Shown here in pieces: positions 1 through 9,816 of a DNA stretch of 31,832 bases. The notes beneath the pieces were generated by a model, which had not been told where the DNA came from, did not search any database, and saw nothing but the letters and a program-made list of their open reading frames with translations. A program made the translations under genes and the position numbers. Each line of letters begins with the position of its first letter. Positions within the stretch are counted from its first letter, which is position 1. The stretch is from Gracilariopsis chorda (Eukaryota > Rhodophyta > Florideophyceae > Gracilariales > Gracilariaceae): the NCBI GenBank assembly GCA_003194525.1, contig NBIV01000537.1, positions 1 through 31,832 on the forward strand, read 5' to 3'.

Positions 1-101
1 GCAGCAGCGTCAGCGCAACTTCTAGCGAAACTACCCTTGATTCATCAATTCCTACACTTGATGCTCTGATGACGAGCGTTGTGATATTTTCGTCCACTGC
101 A
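1..101 (-). pseudogene. DUF3326 gene 3'-end fragment (in unit 1)
   Basis: These 101 bases match 16831-16931, where they form the C-terminal codons of the DUF3326 gene (reading ...DENITTLVIRASS... to LTLLA and TAG). Here the gene stops dead at base 101 and element E begins at 102. The stop codon of this copy lies just left of the window. The fragment cannot be a gene by itself. Confidence 0.9.
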
Positions 102-395
102 GACAAGCGCTGTAATCCGCCGTGACGGCCTGTGACCGCCGCGGCGCTGAAGCGCCAATGAGAGGCGCGCATGGCGGCCGCATCGCACTCGCGTCACGAC
201 GCGCCGCGCACATGCGCACATGCGCAGCCGGCGAGCAGCGACCGCAGCAACGCAGCGACCGCAGCAACAGAGCAGCCCTTCACAGGTGCTCGCCATCGCA
301 GATATCCAAAGCTTCATGCTCAGCCCCAAAAATCAACACCCAAAAATGAAAAATACCCAAACAACCTCCCGCTTCCGCCCCTTTGAGCGCAGCTG
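102..395. repeat. Left end of element E, GC-rich with short internal repeats
   Basis: E starts with gacaagcgctgtaatccgcc at base 102; the same start appears at 28760 in an unrelated flank. The stretch is CpG-rich. It holds a hairpin-like ggcgct/agcgcc pair and a perfect 17-bp tandem duplication at 235-268 (gcagcgaccgcagcaac twice). All six frames give only short arginine/alanine/cysteine-rich readings, which I take as non-coding. It lies downstream of gene C and may be its 3' UTR or an element terminus. Confidence 0.6.
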
Positions 396-980
396 TTATC
401 TATCCTCCGTACGTCTCACGAGAGCTACCGATCGCTTGCCTTGACGCGCAGTTCCAGGCATCACAGAAATGCGCGTAGATCTGCCGGGCATGGAGCTCTG
501 ACACGTCGGCTCCGCCTTGCGGTTCGCCTCGCGTTCCTCCTTGGCGCGTTCCTTGTCGCGAATGCGCGTGTCAATCATCTCTGCCAGCATCGCAAAGACA
601 TCCGGCATGGGCTCACCCGCCTTCCTCATAGCGTTCAAAACGCGACAACGATTGATCACATTGTACAACTTCTGCTTGCGGCGCAAGCTGTACGATGTGA
701 TCAATTGTTGTTGCGTATGGTAGCCGATCGACGCCTTAAACCTCGGCGCGCCTGAAAACTTAAACGTCTTTCCGACTGTGCGGCACCTCTCCAGCAGTCT
801 GTAGTCATTCACACGACGACTGTCTCCTTTGCAATGATCGCGCAGCGGCACACCGTCCGGAGCACCGGTTCCATGCATGATCCATAAATACATGTCTACC
901 ACAGCCTCCCAGTCATTCAGATAGGCTTCGTCCACATCCGAGGACGTGGAGCCGTGGCTGCGGGTACGCACGCTATGGAA
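396..980 (-). CDS. Repeat gene C: unknown basic protein, in frame with gene B after a TGA
   Basis: An open frame of 191 codons with no ATG at its left edge: the frame is continuous with gene B exon 2 and separated from it only by the TGA at 981-983. The first internal ATG lies in the MYLWIMHGTG segment. The protein has a Trp-rich N-terminal part (DWEAVVDMYLW), a basic middle (SLRRKQKLYNVINRC) and a charged helix (RIRDKERAKEEREANRK) near the end. I do not recognise the family. It could be the C-terminus of gene B reached by readthrough or an unseen splice, or a separate shorter protein. The frame is kept in units 1 and 3; unit 2 has a one-base deletion, and the right-hand copy uses a different end. 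Confidence 0.5.
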   Translation of the reverse strand, partial: FHSVRTRSHGSTSSDVDEAYLNDWEAVVDMYLWIMHGTGAPDGVPLRDHCKGDSRRVNDYRLLERCRTVGKTFKFSGAPRFKASIGYHTQQQLITSYSLRRKQKLYNVINRCRVLNAMRKAGEPMPDVFAMLAEMIDTRIRDKERAKEEREANRKAEPTCQSSMPGRSTRISVMPGTARQGKRSVALVRRTEDR

Positions 981-1759
981 TCAATCTTCGCCACCCTCAA
1001 ACGCGCTGGGGTTGGATGTGGGCATTGTGCGTGCGGACAGACGGCTGCGTTTGCAGGGACGTTCCGTCATTGGCGAAGACCGAGGTAGAGAGGGCACGGA
1101 CGCCAACGTGCCGAGGGCCTGTGGAGGCCGCTGTTCAGGGGCGTATTGGAGGGTAGGAGCACGCTGAGACGTGCGGCCGGCCGGATGCACAGGCGCCACG
1201 GGTGGTATGGGGTTAACTGTCGCGGGGGTAGGGGCTCCATTGCCCGACTGTGGGCAGGACGTGACTCGAGTTAAGCCCTCTCCGTCAGCAAAGGTTAGAT
1301 TGACGGTGCAGCTGGAGTGAAAGTTGAAGGTGTCTGTGTGTAAGGAAACGAAGAAAGAAGAACTTGTTTGTCAGCAGCTGGCAAAAGGGAGGTAGAAAGG
1401 GGGTGGGGCGGAGGGATTGGTGAGCCATTGAACATACAATAGTTTTGAACATAAGTCTGCACGCCCGTTACTTGAAGTTGAGCAGGCTCACCATTGGGGT
1501 GGTCATTATGAGAGACCACTGGCGGCAGATTGCTCGGGCCTGGCGCCGTTTTGTTCGTCAGGTTCTGCGGAGGGTGCTGCGGAGGGTGCTGCGGAGGGTG
1601 CTGCGGAGTGTGTGGAGGAGAGAGCGGCGAACGGAGCTGTAAAGGGTGATGCAGAGGGTGCTGCAGCGGGAGCGGGAGCCGCGGCGGGAGCTGCGGGGGG
1701 TGCTTTGGAGAAGGCTGATTATTACGTGAACCGTGGGGGCCGGGGGGAGTCACGTTCAT
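981..1759 (-). CDS. Repeat gene B: proline/histidine-rich protein with one intron
   Basis: Proposed gene with exon 1 at 1759-1438 (start MNVTPPGPHG), intron at 1437-1334 and exon 2 at 1333-981 (TGA). The intron begins GTATGT and ends in a pyrimidine-rich tract and CACACAG. Splicing gives 225 codons including the stop. Support: a one-base length difference between units (gtggggcgg versus gtgggcgg) falls inside the intron, and the exon frame survives in units 1, 2 and 3. Exon 1 is low-complexity Pro/His/Gln, partly from a 12-bp minisatellite (HPPQ repeats). Exon 2 contains VNLTFADGEGLTRVTSC and a Ser/Pro/Arg-rich tail ending in AFEGGED. No domain is recognised. The stop is followed in frame by gene C. 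Confidence 0.5.
1565..1612. repeat. 12-bp minisatellite in gene B exon 1
   Basis: Three perfect copies of ctgcggagggtg and one imperfect copy. Read on the minus strand it gives the HPPQ repeats. Copy number is the same in units 1-3 and in the right-hand copy. Confidence 0.85.
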
Positions 1760-2162
1760 TTGTGGGTGCCAAAGGTTGAGCCGTTATTTCTGTTTTTGGG
1801 ACGATGGAGGTGCAAGCGGAGTTGGTAATGGGAAGGGTCACAGGTTCTGCCTTTCTTCGTTTTCGAAGAGAGGTGGGGCGGCGAAACAGAGCGGTGCCGA
1901 CGCGCGCTCCCTTAAGTACGGAAGCTGGTGGTGCGAAGGTAGGTGGGCGCCACGTGCGGATGCTGTTTTTCGCGTTAGTTTGGGTGCAGTACCGGAGCAC
2001 GTGGCGGGGGGTGCGCTGTCCGCGGCGCGTTTGTGCCGCGTCCAGAGAGCGTGCGTATAACGCGTGCGAACGGCTCGCTGGAGGGGGGGAGGGGGGGAGA
2101 GAGTGTCGGTGACGGGGTGTAACTTTTTGAATGGACGGGCGGGCTTTTCCCTCCTCCAACAC
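1760..2162 (-). promoter_or_regulatory. Upstream region of gene B, with a hypervariable G-run
   Basis: Very GC-rich stretch directly upstream of the gene B start. Several overlapping minus-strand frames are open but have arbitrary Arg/Ala/Pro composition, so I treat it as 5' flank or UTR. A guanine run at 2081-2097 differs in length and interruption in each unit, as slipping homopolymers or sequencing noise would. No TATA box is evident. The promoter role is inferred from position only. Confidence 0.3.
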
Positions 2163-2518
2163 TTATTTCTGCTGCGTATGTGACAGCGTCGGTTTCGTAC
2201 CGGCACTGTCCTTGGCGCGGCTGCCCTCAAGGCGGCGTTTTGACCGCTTTTCGAGCCGGCTGAAAAAGAAAAATGTGATCGCTGCCAGCTGGCGGGAGAA
2301 AGTGACGGCGATTGAAATGCCAAACGGCTCTGTGTTCGATTTCACCTGTGTGTCAGCGCTTTTGGTCGGGTATTGCTGATTATCGACAACGAAGGTAGCC
2401 GCATCGATCGCGCCTGTTCGGTGCATTCTCCCGGAAACATGTAGATACCACGGATTTTGCGCTTTCGGCAATCTCCCTCCGGCAGCCTTGCTTCGGCCGT
2501 ACCGCGCTTGTGATGCAC
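2163..2518 (-). CDS. Candidate gene D: small basic protein, spliced (uncertain)
   Basis: A minus-strand frame is open from 2518 (just after a TAG) to a donor-like CAG|GTGAAA, with an exon edge at 2346. A very strong acceptor, TTTTTCTTTTTCAG, ends at 2260. Joining them removes 86 bp and keeps a frame that ends in a Lys/Arg-rich stretch (RLEKRSKRRLEGSR) and TAA at 2163. No convincing ATG is seen at the left, so the 5' part may lie in a further exon. The same frame is at 7771-8126 and 13379-13734; the right-hand copy (30818-31171) is shifted by small deletions. Family unknown. Confidence 0.25.
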
Positions 2519-3103
2519 CTACGTAGAGATTACAAGACGCGCTGTCTCAAGATTCACGTGACACCCTGCGGTCGATCTCTCAACGCACAACGTGCCAGGT
2601 GGTGGGTTGAGAGGTAGTACCTTGCCACGCACCAACATCACACCCGTCGCATTGCTCCCGTGACCGATATTCACCCTGGCCATCATTGGTAACATGCCGA
2701 ACGCTCCAACTCAGCGCGCTCACGTACAATCCGTTTCCGCACCAAATGTACTCCGAAAATGGTAACACTTTCTACTTCAATGCAGACACGTAGTCCTTCA
2801 AGGACGTATGGTTCCTTCCCAACTTGCTCTCGCATTCAAGCTACCTCGCCTTCATGTTTGTGTCTGCTGTCGTTTCCGACACTAAAAGAGAGTGTCCGAG
2901 CCCTCGCCACTCACTCTCGGCCCTTCAAACATGTTAACATGTACTTGCTACTAGTGGCGAACTGTTCTAACCCACAATGAAGAAATTAGAGAACGGAATG
3001 TTTACATTAAACAGGAGTACGCTCCTGTTTACTTTCAACGCAAAAAACAACTATACACACAAGACACACACAACACATGAACAAACATGCAAAAGTGAAA
3101 GTG
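2519..3103. other. Region between genes D and A, no firm gene
   Basis: The minus strand has a 50-codon ORF (2835-2683, MREQVGKEPYVLEG...) with good composition. A two-base deletion in the right-hand copy extends it to 84 codons (31488-31234). A second frame below it (NIGHGSNATGVMLVRGKVLP) also looks protein-like but has no clear link. An AC-rich microsatellite at about 3054-3077 varies in length between units. I cannot assign a gene here. Confidence 0.3.
3009..3030. other. Perfect 9-bp hairpin 3' of gene A (unit 1)
   Basis: aaacaggag - tacg - ctcctgttt, with fully paired arms and a 4-base loop. It lies about 75 bases past the end of gene A on the minus strand, so it may sit in that 3' UTR. 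It is unchanged in all copies (8617-8638, 14225-14246, 31664-31685). Confidence 0.7.
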
Positions 3104-4210
3104 TCAACACGGTTCTCCCACTACAAGGACTCCAAGTACTCTAGATGCCTTTCTCTTCATATTAGCCTTAGTGAGATGTGACAACGAGCTGCAGGTATCT
3201 TCTGGCAGATTTCGCGTGCAGTGCGGACAGATCCACGTTCCGCTCGCCTTTGCACTTTCATAAGTTCCCTTACAACTCTCCGAAAGCACGGTCGACACAC
3301 CGCCTTCCGACACTTGCGATACGTATGCAGGTTCGCACAGAAGATATTTTCGACTTCTGAGTTGCGGGCCGCAGACGCGACAGAAGCGCGACGGACCCGC
3401 GCAGCAACGGAGAGAGAGGAGGTGAGCGTGGCGTTCTTTCTTAACGGTGGAGTTAGTGGAATTGGCAGCGTATGGTTGAGGCGCCAGATGCACTTGTAGG
3501 AGCGTTGGTGGCGCCTGAAGCGGTGCTTGAGATGGGGGGGCTAGTGGCACGGCGGCAGTCAGCGGTGACGCGATGTGGTGCTGAGATAGGCGGTGGCGTG
3601 CAGGTGCGGAGTAGGCGGTGTGGTAGGAGGGGCATGCGAGAGTGCTCGCTCACAGCGACGAGACGTGATCGCCTCGAGTTCGGGCCACAATATCCTCGTG
3701 CTGCGAAGACGGCTGCTTCTGGGGCGGCGAGGGCAGAAAAAGTCCGGGAAAAAGCCATGCTCAGGAGCCCGAAGCGGTGTTTTGAGGTGGGGGTCGGGTG
3801 GCGCGGCGGCAGTTAGCGGTGACGGCGATGTGCGGCTGAGATGCGCAGTGGCGTGCAGGTGCGGAGTAGGCGGTGGGGAGGAGGGGCAGGGCGTACGGCA
3901 ACGACACGCGATCCACACGATTGCGGCCACAGAATCTTTTGTCCCGCGAAGGCGGCTGCCTTTCGGACGGCAGAGGAAGAGAGAGGATACAGAAACGTCC
4001 TGCTCACGCACGAGGGCGAGGTCAGCCTCTGTGAACACAAGCCAAGGCAACCAAGCTTGCGTGGGCGGCATATCTAGAGGAAGAGTGTTGTCGGCGATGT
4101 GGGTGACGTTTAAGGCGGCGGGGCGGAATGGGACGGTGGAGTTGGCGGAGAGCGCGTGGGTGTGAGAGTGGGGAGGGTATGGGAGCGATGTGGAGAGTTT
4201 CGGGCGGACG
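3104..4210 (-). pseudogene. Repeat gene A, unit 1 copy, frame broken by many indels
   Basis: Same gene as 14322-15425, but the frame is scattered over several short ORFs by at least a dozen one-base gains and losses relative to units 2 and 3. Examples are gcgtgc for gcggc, gggcc for ggcc and gaatctttt for gaatcttt. The C-terminal zinc-finger half is still readable (GTWICPHC at about 3210). The errors are clustered in this stretch and absent from the rest of the unit, so they look like a poor-accuracy patch rather than decay. See the unit 3 entry for the protein description. Confidence 0.6.
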
Positions 4211-4959
4211 TCAAGCTGGCGACGAGCGTGCTTTAAGAAGGCAGTGCGAACGAGCGCGCGCCCGGTGCATTCAAGCCTCGTTCTGGTGATCTAGCCCTCG
4301 TATCATATCATCTGTTTTTCGAGTTTTACAGCATCATGAATCCAGGCCATGCAGCGTGGAGCTCTCTGAGAAAGAGTCACTCTCGGCCCAGTGTAGTTCT
4401 GGTTTGACAGTGTCACTCTCATCCTGAGATTGTATTTGTCAGAAAAACTCGAGATCTTCCGCTGCCAAGGTCTGGCTCCACGACGCCCGTTCTTTCACTT
4501 CTGGACTAGAATAGCACCTCGACGCACGCAGATTTCAATCTTTTCATCACCAATGCCAAGCGTTTTGCAGAAAGCCCTGTACTCAGAAATGCCGCTGCGT
4601 TCATTCGGATTGTGCTTTGCTATTATTTCTAGAACGGGCAGGCTCGTGGTGGAAGTGAACGGCAGCCCTGAGGGCTGCTGTTCGCTTCTTGTCACGCAAA
4701 CGATACATCCTCAAACGCGTCAGATTTGTGCCCTAATTTCCTGTTGACTGCCACCCACTTGTTCTCCGCTAAGCCATGCCAAGTGTTGATCAGTAAGGTC
4801 ACCCAATCCTTCACTATGCCCCCGTTGCTTAGGGCCAAATGAAAAGTCTTGCGATTATTCGTGTGCTCTTTCTTCCGCCGAGCAGGAAAGAATTCCAAAT
4901 TCATTAGTTTACTTGTTGTTCCCGAAAGCTCTTATGCCACAGTAGGTGCGTAGAACCCG
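4211..4959. other. Unit region without a recognisable gene
   Basis: Short ORFs exist on both strands (plus 4430-4747; minus 4692-4904 with IVKDWVTLLINTWHGLAENK; minus 4495-4695) and are repeated in the other units. None resembles a family I know. The stretch precedes the integrase relic and may be older decayed retrotransposon sequence. A conserved pentad of imperfect ctctc/gagag pairs near 4360-4425 is the only local structure seen. Confidence 0.35.
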
Positions 4960-5240
4960 GAGACCACTCTTTTGGTATAGACTGCCGCCTTATCTCCACA
5001 CGGACAATGGTTCCCAATTCATCTCGAAGTTTGCCATCACTTCTGCTGAGTCTCAGGACTGAAACATTTCTTCACCACCACCTACCACCCCCTGACCGAT
5101 TGGCATACGAAATGGTTCAACCAGCTGTCAATATACACGGGTGCAACGCACCGTTTCTTTTGCTGCTATCCGCGCCCGTCAAAAACAGCTGTTGGACCCA
5201 CGTGCGCGAAAAGGACTTCAGTCTTTGGCTTAAATCGTGA
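4960..5240 (+). pseudogene. Ty3/gypsy-type integrase core relic (unit 1)
   Basis: The plus strand reads LHTDNGSQFISKF at about 4994-5032, the motif around the second catalytic Asp of retrotransposon integrases. After a frame change it reads GLKHFFTTTYHPLTD up to 5100, matching the YHPxTD block before the third catalytic residue. The expected Glu of the D,D-35-E triad is replaced by Lys, a frameshift and stop lie between the blocks, and no first Asp, reverse transcriptase or LTR is visible. It is a dead fragment. The same relic sits in units 2 and 3. Confidence 0.75.
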
Positions 5241-5242
5241 TC

Positions 5243-5542
5243 ATGAACTTTGGAACGGGTCTGTCTCCGGGCTCAAGAATAGAGCACTTCGGGCACCTCG
5301 ATGGTTTCCTCGGTGGAATTGCGTATTCTGATCTTCTTGGTCCAAGGTTAGTCGCTAGGAGATTGCGATCAGGGCGCACCAAATTCGTGATGAGCCTGTT
5401 ATGTCTTTTTTCATACGCGATGCAACAAGTCGAATTTATCTTATCCGCGGGTTGCTACAGAGGGACTGAGTTTGTTCTACGTTGTATTTTGTCAAAAGTG
5501 CGAAGCAAGGCATTATCCGTGGAAGGCGCTGTTATCGGATGA
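5243..5542 (+). other. Conserved 99-codon ORF of unknown value
   Basis: An ATG ORF (MNFGTGLSPGSRIEHFGHLD...) ends in TGA at 5540-5542 and is kept unchanged in all three units (10847-11146, 16462-16761). It follows the integrase relic. Conservation is no proof, because the units are nearly identical throughout. No family is recognised. Confidence 0.2.
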
Positions 5543-5606
5543 ATCTTTAAAAGAGCTACAGATGTTTGAAGCGAGGAGATAGCTATACGGGCCCTGTGTG
5601 GTGCGA

Positions 5607-5712
5607 CTAGGCCAGCAGCGTCAGCGCAACTTCTAGCGAAACTACCCTTGATTCATCAATTCCTACACTTGATGCTCTGATGACGAGCGTTGTGATATTT
5701 TCGTCCACTGCA
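5607..5712 (-). pseudogene. DUF3326 gene 3'-end fragment (unit 1/2 junction)
   Basis: Includes the gene's TAG stop (cta at 5607) and its last codons, then breaks at 5712/5713 where element E starts. Identical to 16826-16931 at the parent locus. Confidence 0.9.
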
Positions 5713-6006
5713 GACAAGCGCTGTAATCCGCCGTGACGGCCTGTGACCGCCGCGGCGCTGAAGCGCCAATGAGAGGCGCGCATGGCGGCCGCATCGCACT
5801 CGCGTCACGACGCGCCGCGCACATGCGCACATGCGCAGCCGGCGAGCAGCGACCGCAGCAACGCAGCGACCGCAGCAACAGAGCAGCCCTTCACAGGTGC
5901 TCGCCATCGCAGATATCCAAAGCTTCATGCTCAGCCCCAAAAATCAACACCCAAAAATGAAAAATACCCAAACAACCTCCCGCTTCCGCCCCTTTGAGCG
6001 CAGCTG

Positions 6007-6590
6007 TTATCTATCCTCCGTACGTCTCACGAGAGCTACCGATCGCTTGCCTTGACGCGCAGTTCCAGGCATCACAGAAATGCGCGTAGATCTGCCGGGC
6101 ATGGAGCTCTGACACGTCGGCTCCGCCTTGCGGTTCGCCTCGCGTTCCTCCTTGGCGCGTTCCTTGTCGCGAATGCGCGTGTCAATCATCTCTGCCAGCA
6201 TCGCAAAGACATCCGGCATGGGCTCACCCGCCTTCCTCATAGCGTTCAAAACGCGACAACGATTGATCACATTGTACAACTTCTGCTTGCGGCGCAAGCT
6301 GTACGATGTGATCAATTGTTGTTGCGTATGGTAGCCGATCGACGCCTTAAACCTCGGCGCGCCTGAAAACTTAAACGTCTTTCCGACTGTGCGGCACCTC
6401 TCCAGCAGTCTGTAGTCATTCACACGACGACTGTCTCCTTTGCAATGATCGCGCAGCGGCACACCGTCCGGAGCACCGGTTCCATGCATGATCCATAATA
6501 CATGTCTACCACAGCCTCCCAGTCATTCAGATAGGCTTCGTCCACATCCGAGGACGTGGAGCCGTGGCTGCGGGTACGCACGCTATGGAA
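6007..6590 (-). pseudogene. Repeat gene C, unit 2 copy, frameshifted
   Basis: Same as 396-980, but the deletion of one A near 6497 separates the N-terminal MYLW part from the rest. The remaining frame starts at an internal ATG (MHGTGAPDG, 6489) and gives 160 codons. Confidence 0.5.
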
Positions 6591-7368
6591 TCAATCTTCG
6601 CCACCCTCAAACGCGCTGGGGTTGGATGTGGGCATTGTGCGTGCGGACAGACGGCTGCGTTTGCAGGGACGTTCCGTCATTGGCGAAGACCGAGGTAGAG
6701 AGGGCACGGACGCCAACGTGCCGAGGGCCTGTGGAGGCCGCTGTTCAGGGGCGTATTGGAGGGTAGGAGCACGCTGAGACGTGCGGCCGGCCGGATGCAC
6801 AGGCGCCACGGGTGGTATGGGGTTAACTGTCGCGGGGGTAGGGGCTCCATTGCCCGACTGTGGGCAGGACGTGACTCGAGTTAAGCCCTCTCCGTCAGCA
6901 AAGGTTAGATTGACGGTGCAGCTGGAGTGAAAGTTGAAGGTGTCTGTGTGTAAGGAAACGAAGAAAGAAGAACTTGTTTGTCAGCAGCTGGCAAAAGGGA
7001 GGTAGAAAGGGGGTGGGCGGAGGGATTGGTGAGCCATTGAACATACAATAGTTTTGAACATAAGTCTGCACGCCCGTTACTTGAAGTTGAGCAGGCTCAC
7101 CATTGGGGTGGTCATTATGAGAGACCACTGGCGGCAGATTGCTCGGGCCTGGCGCCGTTTTGTTCGTCAGGTTCTGCGGAGGGTGCTGCGGAGGGTGCTG
7201 CGGAGGGTGCTGCGGAGTGTGTGGAGGAGAGAGCGGCGAACGGAGCTGTAAAGGGTGATGCAGAGGGTGCTGCAGCGGGAGCGGGAGCCGCGGCGGGAGC
7301 TGCGGGGGGTGCTTTGGAGAAGGCTGATTATTACGTGAACCGTGGGGGCCGGGGGGAGTCACGTTCAT
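6591..7368 (-). CDS. Repeat gene B, unit 2 copy
   Basis: Exon 1 at 7368-7047, intron at 7046-6944 (103 bp, one base shorter than in unit 1) and exon 2 at 6943-6591. The unspliced frame differs from unit 1 because of the intron indel, but the spliced frame does not. See the unit 1 entry. Confidence 0.5.
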
Positions 7369-8616
7369 TTGTGGGTGCCAAAGGTTGAGCCGTTATTTCT
7401 GTTTTTGGGACGATGGAGGTGCAAGCGGAGTTGGTAATGGGAAGGGTCACAGGTTCTGCCTTTCTTGGTTTTCGAAGAGAGGTGGGGCGGCGAAACAGAG
7501 CGGTGCCGACGCGCGCTCCCTTAAGTACGGAAGCTGGTGGTGCGAAGGTAGGTGGGCGCCACGTGCGGATGCTGTTTTTCGCGTTAGTTTGGGTGCAGTA
7601 CCGGAGCACGTGGCGGGGGGTGCGCTGTCCGCGGCGCGTTTGTGCCGCGTCCAGAGAGCGTGCGTATAACGCGTGCGAACGGCTCGCTGGAGGGGGGGGG
7701 GGGGGAGAGAGTGTCGGTGACGGGGTGTAACTTTTTGAATGGACGGGCGGGCTTTTCCCTCCTCCAACACTTATTTCTGCTGCGTATGTGACAGCGTCGG
7801 TTTCGTACCGGCACTGTCCTTGGCGCGGCTGCCCTCAAGGCGGCGTTTTGACCGCTTTTCGAGCCGGCTGAAAAAGAAAAATGTGATCGCTGCCAGCTGG
7901 CGGGAGAAAGTGACGGCGATTGAAATGCCAAACGGCTCTGTGTTCGATTTCACCTGTGTGTCAGCGCTTTTGGTCGGGTATTGCTGATTATCGACAACGA
8001 AGGTAGCCGCATCGATCGCGCCTGTTCGGTGCATTCTCCCGGAAACATGTAGATACCACGGATTTTGCGCTTTCGGCAATCTCCCTCCGGCAGCCTTGCT
8101 TCGGCCGTACCGCGCTTGTGATGCACCTACGTAGAGATTACAAGACGCGCTGTCTCAAGATTCACGTGACACCCTGCGGTCGATCTCTCAACGCACAACG
8201 TGCCAGGTGGTGGGTTGAGAGGTAGTACCTTGCCACGCACCAACATCACACCCGTCGCATTGCTCCCGTGACCGATATTCACCCTGGCCATCATTGGTAA
8301 CATGCCGAACGCTCCAACTCAGCGCGCTCACGTACAATCCGTTTCCGCACCAAATGTACTCCGAAAATGGTAACACTTTCTACTTCAATGCAGACACGTA
8401 GTCCTTCAAGGACGTATGGTTCCTTCCCAACTTGCTCTCGCATTCAAGCTACCTCGCCTTCATGTTTGTGTCTGCTGTCGTTTCCGACACTAAAAGAGAG
8501 TGTCCGAGCCCTCGCCACTCACTCTCGGCCCTTCAAACATGTTAACATGTACTTGCTACTAGTGGCGAACTGTTCTAACCCACAATGAAGAAATTAGAGA
8601 ACGGAATGTTTACATT

Positions 8617-8638
8617 AAACAGGAGTACGCTCCTGTTT
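8617..8638. other. 9-bp hairpin 3' of gene A (unit 2)
   Basis: Identical to 3009-3030. Confidence 0.7.
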
Positions 8639-8713
8639 ACTTTCAACGCAAAAAACAACTATACACACAAGACACACACACACACATGAACAAAACATGC
8701 AAAAGTGAAAGTG

Positions 8714-9816
8714 TCAACACGGTTCTCCCACTACAAGGACTCCAAGTACTCTAGATGCCTTTCTCTTCATATTAGCCTTAGTGAAGATGTGACAACGAGC
8801 TGCAGGTATCTTCTGGCAGATTTCGCGGCAGTGCGGACAGATCCACGTTCCGCTCGCCTTTGCACTTTCAAAGTCCCATTACAACTCTCCGAAGCACGGT
8901 CGACACACCGCCTTCCGACACTTGCGATACGTATGCAGGTTCGCACAGAAGATATTTTCCGACTTCTGAGTGCGGGCGCAGACGCGACAGAAGCGCGACG
9001 GACCGCGCAGCAACGGAGAGAGAGGAGGTGAGCGTGGCTTCTTTCTTAACGATGGAGTTAGTGGAATTGGCAGCGATGGTTGAGGCGCCAGATGCACTTG
9101 TAGGAGCGTTGGTGGCGCCTGAAGCGGTGCTTGAGATGGGGGGGCTAGTGGCACGGCGGCAGTCAGCGGTGACGGCGATGTGGTGCTGAGATAGGCGGTG
9201 GCGTGCAGGTGCGGAGTAGGCGGTGTGCTAGGAGGGGCATGCGAGAGTGCTCGCTCACAGCGACGAGACGTGATCGCCTCGAGTTCGGCCACAATATCCT
9301 CGTGCTGCGAAGACGGCTGCTTCTGGGGCGGCGAGGGCAAGAAAAAGTCCGGGAAAAAGCCATGCTCAGGAGCCCGAAGCGGTGTTTGAGGTGGGGGTCG
9401 GGTGGCGCGGCGGCAGTTAGCGGTGACGGCGATGTGCGGCTGAGATGCGCAGTGGCGTGCAGGTGCGGAGTAGGCGGTGGGGGAGGAGGGGCAGGCGTAC
9501 GGCAACGACACGCGATCCACACGATTGCGGCCACAGAATCTTTGTCCCGCGAAGGCGGCTGCCTTTCGGACGGCAGAGGGAAGAGAGAGGATACAGAAAC
9601 GTCCTGCTCACGCACGAGGGCGAGGTCAGCCTCCGTGAACACAAGCCAAGGCAACCAAGCTTGCGTGGGCGGCATATCTAGAGGAAGAGTGTTGTCGGCG
9701 ATGTGGGTGACGTTTAAGGCGGCGGGGCGGAATGGGACGGTGGAGTTGGCGGAGAGCGCGTGGGTGTGAGAGTGGGGAGGGGTATGGGGAGCGATGTGGA
9801 GAGTTTCGGGCGGACG
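8714..9816 (-). pseudogene. Repeat gene A, unit 2 copy, one frameshift
   Basis: Same gene as 14322-15425. The frame is split once, near 9393, where unit 2 has five G (gaggtgggggtcgg) against six in unit 3. The upstream part reads MPPTQAWLPWLVF from 9675; the downstream part ends with the zinc-finger cysteines and TAA at 8879. The conserved TAA is followed in frame by WICPHCREIC and the tail to 8714. The G-run difference may be a base-calling error. Confidence 0.55.

Larger units (their letters stand above)
1..5611. repeat. 5.6 kb tandem repeat, unit 1
   Basis: First of three full head-to-tail copies. The period is read from matching landmarks: the same 10-mer ctacccttga lies at 31, 5642, 11246 and 16861. 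The unit contains, left to right, the 3' tip of DUF3326 (1-101), the GC-rich left end of element E, gene C, gene B, candidate gene D, a hairpin, gene A and an integrase relic. Units differ mainly by one-base indels. The window starts inside the array, so more copies may lie to the left. Confidence 0.97.

Noticed and set aside
45..444. Several 70-100-codon ORFs on both strands at the left end of E
   Set aside because: Arg/Ala/Cys-rich readings of a CpG-rich sequence with overlapping frames open on both strands; no motif and no clear start context.
1838..2323. 161-200-codon minus ORF upstream of gene B (MAFQSPSLSPASWQ...)
   Set aside because: Its length and frame change between units with the G-run, and composition is like the competing frames; better seen as 5' flank.
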